Assembly: GCA_022841665.1 (NCBI GenBank) | Contig: JALHRB010000017.1 | Coordinates: 1-64,000, forward strand | Length of the DNA: 64,000 nt | DNA from: Pseudolabrys sp. | GTDB taxonomy: Bacteria > Pseudomonadota > Alphaproteobacteria > Rhizobiales > Xanthobacteraceae | Reading direction: 5' to 3' | Notes under the pieces: model-generated | The model's input: only the letters and a program-made list of their open reading frames with translations | Told to the model about the DNA's origin: nothing | The model's database searches: none | Made by a program: the position numbers and the translations under genes | In this document: positions 7,896 through 16,018 of the stretch, piece by piece | Layout: each line of letters begins with the position of its first letter | Position numbering within the stretch: position 1 is the first letter of the stretch

Positions 7896-8306
7896 ATGCC
7901 GACCGCCGCTTCCGCCGCGTTGCGCGCCGCCGTGCACGACGCGCTCACAGCCGACGCCGCGCTCAGCGCGGTATTGGGCGGGCCGAAGATCTATGACGAG
8001 CCGCCGCGCGCGGCCGCATTTCCTTACGTCACGCTGGGTGAGGCGCGCATCGCCGACTTTTCCGCCGGCGGCGAGCGCGGCGAGGAGCATCAATTGACGC
8101 TGCACGCCTGGTCGCGCGAGGGCGGCCACAAACAGGCGCATGTGATCGCCGGCGCGCTCTTGCAGGCGCTCGACGACGCAGCCCTGGCGCTCGCCGACCA
8201 CCATCTCATCAATTTCCGCTTCGCGGTCGCCGACGTGCGGCGCGAAGCGGACGGACGCACCTACCACGCGCTGGTGCGCTTCCGCGCCGTCACCGAGCCG
8301 GCGTGA
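7896..8306 (+). CDS. DUF3168 tail completion protein (RcGTA g8-like)
   Basis: A 136-residue protein with the DUF3168 pattern: ALRAAVHDALTADAALSAVL, IYDEPPRAAAFPYVTLG, a central HQLTLHAWSREGG strand, and the C-terminal RTYHALVRFRAV. Family members form the tail terminator ring at the head-tail junction. It follows the adaptor gene by 2 bases and belongs to the same transcription unit. Confidence 0.88.
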   Translation: MPTAASAALRAAVHDALTADAALSAVLGGPKIYDEPPRAAAFPYVTLGEARIADFSAGGERGEEHQLTLHAWSREGGHKQAHVIAGALLQALDDAALALADHHLINFRFAVADVRREADGRTYHALVRFRAVTEPA

Positions 8307-8318
8307 AGCCAAGCCAGT

Positions 8319-8390
8319 AGTGAGTAGCGAATAGCGAGTAGTGGTCTTTTTTCTATTCGCCGTTCGCTACGCGCTATTCGCTCCCTACCT
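8319..8390. repeat. inverted-repeat element, type C
   Basis: The left side reads GTGAGTAGCGAATAGCGAG and the right side CTATTCGCCGTTCGCTACG followed by CGCTATTCGCTCCCTAC, which are inverted copies around a TTTTTT centre. It lies between the g8-like and g9-like genes. It belongs to a class of short intergenic palindromes common in Rhizobiales chromosomes. Confidence 0.6.
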
Positions 8391-8415
8391 CTCATTATCT
8401 CAACAAGGACCTCCC

Positions 8416-8823
8416 ATGACCGCCCAGAAAGGCAAGGACCTGCTCGTCAAGATCGCCGACGGCGCAGGCTTCACTACCGTCGCCGGCCTGCGCACGCGCC
8501 GGCTGTCGTTCAATGCCGAGACGGTCGACGTCACGCACGCCGAGAGCGCCAACCGCTGGCGCGAGCTGCTCGACGGGGCGGGCGTCAAGCGCGCTTCGGT
8601 GTCGGGCCGCGGGCTGTTCAAGGACGCCGCCACCGACGCGTTGATGCGGCAGACCTTCTTCGACGGCGCGGTGAAGAACTATCAGATCGTCATTCCCGAC
8701 TTCGGCACGGTGCAGGGCGCGTTTCAGCTCACCAACCTGGAATTCGCCGGCGAGCACAATGGCGAGGTCACCTACGACGTCGCGTTGGAGTCGGCCGGCG
8801 AGATGACGTTCACGGCGGCGTAG
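8416..8823 (+). CDS. major tail protein (RcGTA g9-like)
   Basis: A 135-residue tail tube protein of the TP901-1 type. It shows KGKDLLVKIADGAGFTTVAG at the start, VDVTHAESANRWRELLDGAG, SVSGRGLFKD and the C-terminal EVTYDVALESAGEMTF, as in RcGTA g9 and relatives. The ATG at 8416 follows AAGGAC; the frame upstream only reads through the type C repeat. It forms the stacked rings of the tail tube. Confidence 0.88.
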   Translation: MTAQKGKDLLVKIADGAGFTTVAGLRTRRLSFNAETVDVTHAESANRWRELLDGAGVKRASVSGRGLFKDAATDALMRQTFFDGAVKNYQIVIPDFGTVQGAFQLTNLEFAGEHNGEVTYDVALESAGEMTFTAA

Positions 8824-8827
8824 TGGT

Positions 8828-8932
8828 GTCGTCCCCGCGCAAGCGGGGACCCAGTACGCCGCAGTCTATCGATAGGGCACGGGGTACTGGGTCCCGGCTC
8901 GCGCTCGCTATCGCTCGCTTGGCCGGGACGAC
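8828..8932. repeat. REP-like palindromic repeat, type A, copy 2
   Basis: Arms GTCGTCCCCGCGCAAGCGGG and GTACTGGGTCCCGGC ending GGCCGGGACGAC flank a centre. The right arm carries extra GCTCGC/TCGCTCGC units. It is related to the copies at 3243-3319 and 39761-39840. Confidence 0.75.
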
Positions 8933-8944
8933 GGGAAGAGAAAC

Positions 8945-9262
8945 ATGCCCAACAAGCATCGCGGCGAGATCGAGGCGGAGATCGGCGGCGTGCGGCGAAA
9001 GCTGGTGCTGACACTCGGCGCGCTGGCCGAGCTGGAGGATGCCTTCGGCGCCGACGATCTGGTGGCGCTGACCGAACGCTTCGGCAACGGCCGGCTGAAG
9101 GCGCGCGATCTCACGCGCATCATCGCGGCCGGCTTGCGCGGGGCAGGCGAGGCGGTGAGCGACGACGCGGTTGCCGCCATGGCGGTGGACGGCGGCGCGC
9201 AGGGTTACGTGCGCATCGCGGCGGAGCTGGTCGCGGTGACGTTCGGGGACGGCGGCGCATGA
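8945..9262 (+). CDS. tail chaperone-like GTA gp10 family protein (RcGTA g10-like)
   Basis: A 105-residue protein with the GTA-gp10 pattern: HRGEIEAEIGGVRRKLVLTL, ALAELEDAFGADDLVALTER, then ARDLTRIIAAGLRGAG. The family is annotated as tail tube or tail assembly chaperone. Its stop overlaps the next start (ATGA), as at RcGTA g10/g10.1, so coupled or slippage-linked expression of the pair is likely. Confidence 0.85.
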   Translation: MPNKHRGEIEAEIGGVRRKLVLTLGALAELEDAFGADDLVALTERFGNGRLKARDLTRIIAAGLRGAGEAVSDDAVAAMAVDGGAQGYVRIAAELVAVTFGDGGA

Positions 9263-9447
9263 CGCCGTTTCCCTGGAAGGACGCGATCGGCTTCGGGCTC
9301 GGCGTGTTGCGGCTGTCGCCGGAGCAATTCTGGCGCATGACGCCGCGCGAGCTGGCTTACGCGATCGAGGCGGCGACCGGCCGCAAGGCGCCGCTCGACC
9401 GCGGAAGCTTCGAGCAATTGATGAAGAGATATCCCGATGGACGATAG
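9259..9447 (+). CDS. phage tail assembly chaperone, rcc01693 family (RcGTA g10.1-like)
   Basis: A 62-residue protein typical of the rcc01693 family: FPWKDAIGFGLGVLRLSPE, then FWRMTPRELAYAIEAATG and a short C-terminus. It overlaps the genes on both sides, by 4 bases upstream and 11 downstream. The small size is normal for the family. Confidence 0.85.
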   Translation: MTPFPWKDAIGFGLGVLRLSPEQFWRMTPRELAYAIEAATGRKAPLDRGSFEQLMKRYPDGR

Positions 9448-10006
9448 CTTTGGCTTGGACGAGAGTTTGATGCCGCGCTTCCCGGAGACGACCGAGAAGG
9501 TGCGCGTCAGCACGAGCATCCTCGGCATCAACGCGGCGGCCTTCGCGCGCATCATGACGAAGGCCTTCAGCGACGCGACCGCGGGCGGCAAGCAGTTCGA
9601 CGAGGTGCTGAAGCAAGTGGCCTTGCGCTTGTCGGCGATGTCGGTGGCCAACGCGCTCAAGCCATTCGCGCGCATCGTGAGCGGCGGGCTCAAAGGCATT
9701 TTCGATGGCCCGGATAGCGCCACGCCGCCGATATCGCCCTTCGCCGCTGGCGGCGTGATCGGCGCGCCGAGCTACTTTCCGCTCGGGGGCGGCTTGGGCC
9801 TTGCCGGCGAGGCCGGGCCGGAAGCGATCATGCCGCTGGCGCGCGGATCGGACGGCCGGCTCGGCGTGGCGATGAACGGCGCGGGGGCGCCGGCGAACGT
9901 CACCGTGCAGATCGCCACGCCCGACGCGGCAAGCTTCCGCCGCTCCGAAGCCTACATCACCGGCCAGATCGCGCGCGCGGTCGCGCGCGGACAACGCAGT
10001 TTCTAA
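9437..10006 (+). CDS. short tail tape measure protein (RcGTA g11-like)
   Basis: A 189-residue tape measure protein. The central helix region LRLSAMSVANALKPFARIVS, the glycine-rich FAAGGVIGAPSYFPLGGG and GLAGEAGPEAIMPLARG, and the C-terminal EAYITGQIARAVARGQRSF are characteristic of GTA and small siphophage versions. Because tape length sets tail length in this family, such a short protein predicts a short tail. Its stop codon lies inside a perfect 18-base tandem duplication. Confidence 0.85.
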   Translation: MDDSFGLDESLMPRFPETTEKVRVSTSILGINAAAFARIMTKAFSDATAGGKQFDEVLKQVALRLSAMSVANALKPFARIVSGGLKGIFDGPDSATPPISPFAAGGVIGAPSYFPLGGGLGLAGEAGPEAIMPLARGSDGRLGVAMNGAGAPANVTVQIATPDAASFRRSEAYITGQIARAVARGQRSF

Positions 10007-10026
10007 ACACAACGCAGTTTCTAAAC
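9991..10026. repeat. perfect 18-bp tandem duplication at the g11/g12 junction
   Basis: ACAACGCAGTTTCTAAAC occurs twice head to tail (9991-10008 and 10009-10026). The first copy holds the last codons and TAA stop of the tape measure gene; the second is noncoding and ends one base before the ATG of the next gene. Removing one copy would put the two genes 3 bases apart, so this is probably a recent slippage duplication. Confidence 0.9.
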
Positions 10027-10027
10027 C

Positions 10028-10669
10028 ATGACAGCCTTTCACGAAGTCCTTTTTCCGCTCGATATCGCGCTCAAGAGCGCGGGCGGGCCGCAGCGCCGCA
10101 CCGACGTCGTCGTGCTCGGCTCCGGCCGCGAGGAGCGCAACGCGCGCTGGGCGCATTCGCGGCGGCGCTACGATGCCGGCTATGGCGTCAAGACGCTCGA
10201 CGCGCTGTCGCAGGTGGTGGCGTTCTTCGAGGAGCGGCGCGGGCGCCTGCACGGCTTCCGCTGGCGCGACCGGCTCGATCATTCCTCGGCCGCGCCGGAC
10301 ACGGCGGTTTCCGCCACCGACCAGGTGCTCGGCAGCGGCGATGGCATCGCCGCCGAATTCCAGCTCGTGAAGACCTACGGCTCGTTCTATTCGCCGTATC
10401 AGCGGCCGGTCGCGAAGCCGTCACCCGGCAGCGTGCGTGTGGCGGTGGCGGGCGTGGAGAAGGATGAGGGCACGGACTTCACCGTCGACCCCGCAAACGG
10501 GGTGGTGACGTTTCTGGCGGGGCACATCCCTGCGAGCGGTGCCGCGGTGACGGCGGGTTTCCTGTTCGACGTGCCGGTGCGTTTCGATACCGACTATCTC
10601 GAAGTCGATCTCTCGGCCTTTGCCGCCGGCGCGATTCCGAAAATTCCGCTGGTGGAGATCAGGCCGTGA
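10028..10669 (+). CDS. DUF2460 / TIGR02217 distal tail protein (RcGTA g12-like)
   Basis: A 213-residue protein with the DUF2460 signature: FHEVLFPLDIALKSAGGPQR, RYDAGYGVKTLDALSQVVAF, FFEERRGRLHGFRWRDRLDH. The C-terminal half (FQLVKTYGSFYSPYQRPVAK) also fits. In RcGTA the orthologue is the distal tail ring. Its last codons overlap the next start by 4 bases (GTGA). Confidence 0.9.
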   Translation: MTAFHEVLFPLDIALKSAGGPQRRTDVVVLGSGREERNARWAHSRRRYDAGYGVKTLDALSQVVAFFEERRGRLHGFRWRDRLDHSSAAPDTAVSATDQVLGSGDGIAAEFQLVKTYGSFYSPYQRPVAKPSPGSVRVAVAGVEKDEGTDFTVDPANGVVTFLAGHIPASGAAVTAGFLFDVPVRFDTDYLEVDLSAFAAGAIPKIPLVEIRP

Positions 10670-11556
10670 GAACAATTCCGACAGCATTGCAAGCCCAGCT
10701 CGACAGCGGCGTCACCACGCTGTGCCGCTGCTGGCTGATCACGCGCGCCGACGGCGTGACGCAGGGCTTCACCGACCACGACGAGGATATCGTGCTCGGC
10801 GACGTGACGTGCCGCGCCGGAACGGGGCTTTCGGGCAGCGAGGCGATGCAGAAGCTTGGACTGGCGGTGGATGGGTCGGAGCTGTCCGGCGCGCTGGCGG
10901 ACGACACGCTCAATGAGGACGATCTCGCCGCGGGGCGCTACGACGCCGCGGAAGTCGAGATCTGGCTCACCGACTGGAGCGAGCCGGACTTGCGCGTGCT
11001 GATGGCCAAGGGCGCGCTCGGCGAAGTGAAGCGCGAGGGCGCCGCCTTCACGGCGGAAGTGCGCGGCCTCAGCCAGCGGCTGAGCGAAACCAGCGGGCGG
11101 CTTTATACGGCGACGTGCTCGGCCGATCTCGGCGATGCGCGCTGCAAGATCGATCTGGATGACCCCGCTTTTCGCGGCGACGGCGCGGTCGACACGGTGG
11201 CGGCGACGTCGACCTTCACCGCCAGCGGCCTTGACGCCTTCGAGGACGGCTGGTTCAGCGGCGGCAAGCTGACGTTCACCGCCGGCGACAATGCCGGCCT
11301 GAGCGTCGAGGTGAAGACGCACCGCAACGGCGGCGGCGTCACGTTCGAGCTCTGGCAGGCGATGCCGGAAGCCATTGTCGCGGGCGACACGTTCGATGTC
11401 ACGGCCGGCTGCGACAAGCGCTTTGCCACCTGCCACGACCGCTTCGACAACATCGTCAACTTCCGCGGCTTTCCGCACATTCCGGGCAACGACTTCGTCA
11501 TCCGCTATCCGGTGCAGGGCGAGCCGGGGAACGACGGGACGAGCATGAACAATTGA
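10666..11556 (+). CDS. DUF2163 / TIGR02218 tail hub protein (RcGTA g13-like)
   Basis: A 296-residue protein. Family landmarks: TTLCRCWLITRADGVTQGFT, DHDEDIVLGDVTCRAGTG, ATCSADLGDARCKIDL and, near the end, GCDKRFATCHDRFDNIVNFR followed by GFPHIPGNDF. The cysteine-rich C-terminus resembles the iron-sulfur-binding hub of RcGTA g13; metal binding here is inference. The GTG start is fixed by the GTGA overlap with g12. Confidence 0.9.
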   Translation: MRTIPTALQAQLDSGVTTLCRCWLITRADGVTQGFTDHDEDIVLGDVTCRAGTGLSGSEAMQKLGLAVDGSELSGALADDTLNEDDLAAGRYDAAEVEIWLTDWSEPDLRVLMAKGALGEVKREGAAFTAEVRGLSQRLSETSGRLYTATCSADLGDARCKIDLDDPAFRGDGAVDTVAATSTFTASGLDAFEDGWFSGGKLTFTAGDNAGLSVEVKTHRNGGGVTFELWQAMPEAIVAGDTFDVTAGCDKRFATCHDRFDNIVNFRGFPHIPGNDFVIRYPVQGEPGNDGTSMNN

Positions 11557-11561
11557 TCTCG

Positions 11562-11696
11562 CGTCCCAGACGCGGTGCAGCGCGACAGCGGTGCACCGCA
11601 GATCCGGGACCCAGCTTACTTTCATCAGCAACCGGGATCCCGGTTCTGCAGCGCACCACAGCGCTTCGCGCCGCGCTGCGCTGCGCCCGGGACACG
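11562..11696. repeat. REP-like repeat, type B, copy 2
   Basis: It opens CGTCCCAGACGCGGTGCAGC and CAGATCCGGGACCCAG, and closes CTGCGCTGCGCCCGGGACAC. It corresponds in order and sequence to copy 1 at 6863-6989 and lies between the g13-like and g14-like genes. Confidence 0.75.
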
Positions 11697-11705
11697 ATTC
11701 CGCCA

Positions 11706-12140
11706 ATGCCTCTCACCCGCTCTCTCATCGTCGCGGAAACGCGCAGCTGGATCGGCACGCCGTACCGGCACCAGGCGTCGCTCAAGGGCGTCGGCTGCGA
11801 CTGTCTCGGGCTGGTGCGCGGGGTGTGGCGCGCCCTGCTTGGCGACGAGCCGGAACGCGCGCCGCCTTACGCGCCGGACTGGGCGGAGGCGGCGAGCGGC
11901 GAGCCGCTGGCGGACGCGGCGGGCCGACACCTCGTGGCGATCGACCGCGATACTTTCGGCGAAGGCGATGTCTTGCTGTTCCGCTGGCGCGCGAGCCTGC
12001 CGGCAAAACACGCGGCCATCGTCAGCAGTCCCGGCCTTATGGTGCACGCGCATGACGGCGCCGCCGTCGCCGAGGTTTCCCTGGCGCCGTGGTGGCGGCG
12101 GCGGCTCGCTTATGCCTTTCGGTTTCCGGGAGTCGATTGA
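11706..12140 (+). CDS. NlpC/P60 tail peptidase (RcGTA g14-like)
   Basis: A 144-residue cell-wall peptidase. The catalytic cysteine is in GVGCDCLGLVRGVWR; the histidine is in LPAKHAAIVSSPG; the start TRSLIVAETRSWIGTPYRHQ is typical of the TIGR02219 phage group. It acts at the tail tip, cutting peptidoglycan during DNA entry. The ATG at 11706 was chosen because the frame upstream reads through a repeat. The stop overlaps the next start (TGATG). Confidence 0.9.
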   Translation: MPLTRSLIVAETRSWIGTPYRHQASLKGVGCDCLGLVRGVWRALLGDEPERAPPYAPDWAEAASGEPLADAAGRHLVAIDRDTFGEGDVLLFRWRASLPAKHAAIVSSPGLMVHAHDGAAVAEVSLAPWWRRRLAYAFRFPGVD

Positions 12141-15100
12141 TGGCCGCACTCGTTCTTTCCGTGGCCGGTGCGGCCGCGGGCAACGCCGTATTCGGTTCGA
12201 CCGGCGCGATCGCCGGCCGCCTGATCGGCGCGATCGGCGGCTCGCTCATCGATCAGGCTCTGTTCGCGAGCAAGAGTGAGCGTGCGGTCGAGGGGCCGCG
12301 GCTTGCCGATCTCGACGTGATGGCCTCGACCGATGGCGCGCCGATCCCGCGCGTCTATGGGCGCGCGCGGCTATCGGGACAGGTGATCTGGGCGACCAAC
12401 CTCGAGGAGGTCGTCACCACCAGCACGCAAACGACGCGCGGCAATGGCGGCGGCAAAGGCATGGGCGGCGGCGGCGGCTCGGTCGCGACGACCACGACGA
12501 CGTATTCTTATTTCGCCAACCTTGCGGTCGGCCTGTGCGACGGGCCGGTGGGCGCGGTGTTGCGGGTCTGGGCGGACGGCAAGCCGCTCGACCTTTCCGG
12601 CATTACTATGCGCTTCTATCGCGGCGACGAAGAGCAGACGCCGGATGCGCTGATCGTTGCCAAGGAAGGCGACGCGCCGGCCTATCGCGGTTTGGCCTAT
12701 GTGGTGCTCGAGCGGTTGCCGCTCGCCGGTTTCGGCAACCGCATTCCGCAACTGTCGTTTGAGGTCGTGCGTCCGGTCGGCCGGCTCGAGCAGATGACGC
12801 GGGCGGTGACCCTCATCCCCGGCGCGACCGAATTCGGCTACGCGACCGGCACGGTGGTGCAGACGCTGGGGCCGGGCCAGTCCGCGCCGGAGAACCGTCA
12901 TATTACATATACGGCGTCCGATGTGATCGCCTCGCTCGACGAGCTGCAGGCGGTCGCGCCGAACCTCGAGCGCGTGGCGATCGTTGCGACCTGGTTCGGC
13001 ACCGACTTGCGCTGCGGCGAATGCCGCATCGTGCCGAAGGTCGACAGCGCGGTGAAGCAGACCCACGGCGCGACCTGGTCGGTGGCGGGCCTCGACCGTG
13101 GCAGCGCGGCGCTCGTCTCGACGGTGGAGGGACGGCCGGCCTTCGGCGGCACGCCGTCCGACCAGAGCGTGCGCGACCTGATCGCCGAACTGAAGGCGCG
13201 CGGACTGAAAGTGACGCTCTACCCCTTCGTGATGATGGATATCGCGGCCGGCAACGCGCTGCCCGATCCGTGGAGCAGCGAGCCGTCGCAGCCGGCCTAT
13301 CCGTGGCGCGGGCGCATCACCTGCGACCCGGCGCCGGGGCAGGTGGGATCGCCCGACGGCACCGCCGCGGCGGCGACGCAGGTGAATGCGTTCTTCAGCG
13401 GCGGTCCGGACAGCTGGAATTATCGCGCTATGATTTTGCACTACGCCGCGCTGGCGGCGGACGCGGGTGGGGTCGATGCGTTCCTGATCGGATCGGAGTT
13501 GAAAGCGCTCACGCGCGTGCGCTCGGGCTCCGGCGTCTACCCGGCGGTCACCGCGCTTGTCGCGCTGGCCGCCGAGGTGAAAGTCATTCTCGGCGCCGGC
13601 ACGGTCGTGACCTATGGTGCCGACTGGACCGAATACGGCGCGCACGTGGTCGATGCGGGCGCGACCGAAGTGCGCTTTCCGCTCGACCCGTTGTGGGCGT
13701 CGCCGTCCATCGATGCAATCGGCATCGACTACTACGCGCCGCTGGCGGACTGGCGCAACGCCGGCGATCAGCTCGACCGCGCGCTCACCGATACGCCGTA
13801 CCGGCTGAGCTACCTGGCGGGCAATCTCGACGGCGGCGAAGCCTATGATTGGTACTATGCCGACGATGCGGCGCGGATTGATCAGACGCGCAGCGCCATC
13901 ACCGACGGCCTCGGCAAGCCGTGGATCTATCGCCAGAAGGACATCTGGAATTTCTGGTCGCAGCCGCACTATGAGCGCGCCGGCGGCGTCGAACTCGGCG
14001 CGCCGACCGCCTGGGTGCCGCAGGCGAAGCCGATATGGCTGACCGAGATCGGCTGTCCGGCCGTGGACAAGGGCGCCAATCAGCCGAGCGTGTTTCCCGA
14101 TCCGAAATCCTCCGAAAACAAGTTGCCGCATTTTTCCAACGGCAGGCGCGACGATCTGATCCAGCGCCGCTATCTGGAAGCGGTGCTTGGCGCCTTCGAT
14201 CCCGCCTTCGGCGAGGCGGCGCTCAATCCGGTGTCGGCGGTCTATGGCGGCCGCATGGTGCCGCCGGACGGCATCCATCTCTGGACCTGGGATGCGCGGC
14301 CCTATCCGGCCTTTCCGGACAACACCGACGCCTGGAGCGACGGACCCAATTGGGAGACCGGGCATTGGCTGACCGGCCGGCTCGGCTCGACGCCGCTCGA
14401 TGGACTGGTGGCGGCCATTCTCGACGACAGCGGGGTGAGCGGCGCCGATACGGGCGAACTCGGCGACGGACCGGACGGCTACGTGGTCGACCGGCCGATG
14501 GCGCCGCGCGCCATGCTCGATCCGCTGGCGCTGACCTATGCCTTTGACGCCGCGGAGCAGGACGGGGTGCTGCGCTTTCGCCAGCGCGGCGGCGCGCCCG
14601 CGCTCGAGCTTGAAGAAGACGACCTGGTGCTGCCGGAGGAGGGGGCGCAGGCGAGCCTCACGCGCACGCAGGAAAGCGATTTGCCGCGCGAAGTGTCGAT
14701 CGGCTTCACCAATGCGGGTTCCGACTATCAGCGCGCGGCGGCATCGTCGCGCCGCCTGGTTGGCGGCTCGAACCGGACCGCGCATGCCGATCTCGCGATG
14801 GTGACCAGCGATACCGAGGCCGAGCGGCGCGCAGAAATCTGGCTGCAGGACCTATGGGCCGGCCGAGAGAGCGCGGCGTTCGCATTGCCGCCGAGCCGGC
14901 TTGCGCTCGCCCTCGGCCACATCGCCGGCCTGACCATCAACGGGCGGCGGCGGCTGATGGAGATCCGCGAGATCAGCGACACCGAGAGCCGCGCGGTTAG
15001 CGCGCGCGCGATCAATCCGGAAGTCTTCGACCTGCCGCTGGCGCCGCCGCGCCGGCGCGCGCCTGCCGGACCTCCCGCATCCGGTCCGGTGCACGCGCTG

Positions 15101-16012
15101 GTGCTCGACCTGCCGGCGCTCACCGCGGAGCAGCCGCCGATGCTAGCGGGGCTGGCGGTGTTCGCCGATCCCTGGCCGGGGCCGGTGGCGGCGTGGGCCT
15201 CTCCCGATGGGTTGAGCTATCGCCGCGCCGGAACCTTGCTGGCGCCGAATATCGTCGGCGAGACGCTCGACGACCTCGCTGCCGGCCCGACCGCGCGCTG
15301 GCACAATGCCAGCGTGCGCATGCGGCTTTACGGCGGTGCGCTTGCATCGGTGTCCGACAGCGCGCTGTTCGGCGGCGCGAACGCCGCGGCGGTTCGGCGC
15401 GCGGACGGCGCCTGGGAAGTGCTTCAGTTTGCCAATGCCGAGCTTGTCGGCGAGCGCACTTATCTGCTGTCGCGGCTGCTGCGCGGCCAGGCCGGCAGCG
15501 AGTGGGCGATGGGGGCGCCGCTGGCGGCCGGCGCGCCCTTTGTGCGGCTCGACGACCATGTGTTGCCGATCGCCAGCGGGCTCGATGCGCTGGAGCGGAC
15601 GTTGCAGCTGCGCATCGTCGCGGCCGGGCGCGATTACGGCGATCCGACCGCGCTCGCGCTGACCGCTACGCCGCAGGCGACGGCCTTGCGGCCGCTGGCG
15701 CCGGTGCATGTCAAAGCGGTGCGCAGCGGGGCGGGCGTGAGCTTCACCTGGATCCGCCGCACCCGCTTCGACGGCGACAGTTGGGTGGGCGAGGTGCCGC
15801 TCGGCGAGGACGACGAGCGCTATGCGCTCGATATCCTGTCCGGCAGCGACGTCGTGCGCACGCTCGAAGCGACCGCGCCCGCGGCTTTGTATGCGGCGGC
15901 CGACGAAATTGCCGATTTCGGTGCGCCGCAGACCAGTCTGCACGTGCGGGTGATGCAGCTATCGCCCACGGTGGGGCGAGGATTTGCGGCCGAACGCATT
16001 CTAACGCTCTGA
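12140..16012 (+). CDS. GTA TIM-barrel tail tip / host-interaction protein (RcGTA g15-like)
   Basis: A 1290-residue protein, close to the ~1300 residues of RcGTA g15. The N-terminus has glycine-alanine helices (GAIAGRLIGAIGGSLIDQAL) and a Gly-rich loop GNGGGKGMGGGGGS. Residues ~380-720 form the GTA TIM-barrel domain, with YDWYYADDAARIDQTRS, IWLTEIGCPAVDKGANQPS and IHLWTWDARPYPAFP. The C-terminal half resembles the phage tail family that follows this domain. It closes the tail tip and contacts the cell surface in relatives. The start overlaps the peptidase stop. Confidence 0.9.
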   Translation: MAALVLSVAGAAAGNAVFGSTGAIAGRLIGAIGGSLIDQALFASKSERAVEGPRLADLDVMASTDGAPIPRVYGRARLSGQVIWATNLEEVVTTSTQTTRGNGGGKGMGGGGGSVATTTTTYSYFANLAVGLCDGPVGAVLRVWADGKPLDLSGITMRFYRGDEEQTPDALIVAKEGDAPAYRGLAYVVLERLPLAGFGNRIPQLSFEVVRPVGRLEQMTRAVTLIPGATEFGYATGTVVQTLGPGQSAPENRHITYTASDVIASLDELQAVAPNLERVAIVATWFGTDLRCGECRIVPKVDSAVKQTHGATWSVAGLDRGSAALVSTVEGRPAFGGTPSDQSVRDLIAELKARGLKVTLYPFVMMDIAAGNALPDPWSSEPSQPAYPWRGRITCDPAPGQVGSPDGTAAAATQVNAFFSGGPDSWNYRAMILHYAALAADAGGVDAFLIGSELKALTRVRSGSGVYPAVTALVALAAEVKVILGAGTVVTYGADWTEYGAHVVDAGATEVRFPLDPLWASPSIDAIGIDYYAPLADWRNAGDQLDRALTDTPYRLSYLAGNLDGGEAYDWYYADDAARIDQTRSAITDGLGKPWIYRQKDIWNFWSQPHYERAGGVELGAPTAWVPQAKPIWLTEIGCPAVDKGANQPSVFPDPKSSENKLPHFSNGRRDDLIQRRYLEAVLGAFDPAFGEAALNPVSAVYGGRMVPPDGIHLWTWDARPYPAFPDNTDAWSDGPNWETGHWLTGRLGSTPLDGLVAAILDDSGVSGADTGELGDGPDGYVVDRPMAPRAMLDPLALTYAFDAAEQDGVLRFRQRGGAPALELEEDDLVLPEEGAQASLTRTQESDLPREVSIGFTNAGSDYQRAAASSRRLVGGSNRTAHADLAMVTSDTEAERRAEIWLQDLWAGRESAAFALPPSRLALALGHIAGLTINGRRRLMEIREISDTESRAVSARAINPEVFDLPLAPPRRRAPAGPPASGPVHALVLDLPALTAEQPPMLAGLAVFADPWPGPVAAWASPDGLSYRRAGTLLAPNIVGETLDDLAAGPTARWHNASVRMRLYGGALASVSDSALFGGANAAAVRRADGAWEVLQFANAELVGERTYLLSRLLRGQAGSEWAMGAPLAAGAPFVRLDDHVLPIASGLDALERTLQLRIVAAGRDYGDPTALALTATPQATALRPLAPVHVKAVRSGAGVSFTWIRRTRFDGDSWVGEVPLGEDDERYALDILSGSDVVRTLEATAPAALYAAADEIADFGAPQTSLHVRVMQLSPTVGRGFAAERILTL

Positions 16013-16018
16013 GGGATC

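Noticed and set aside
8828-8932. Type A repeat considered as an insertion sequence
   Set aside because: It is about 100 bases, without a transposase or target duplication that I can see, and fits REP-like elements.
12371-14785. 804-residue minus-strand open frame within the g15-like gene
   Set aside because: Arg-rich shadow of a gene with strong family motifs on the plus strand; no domain recognised.
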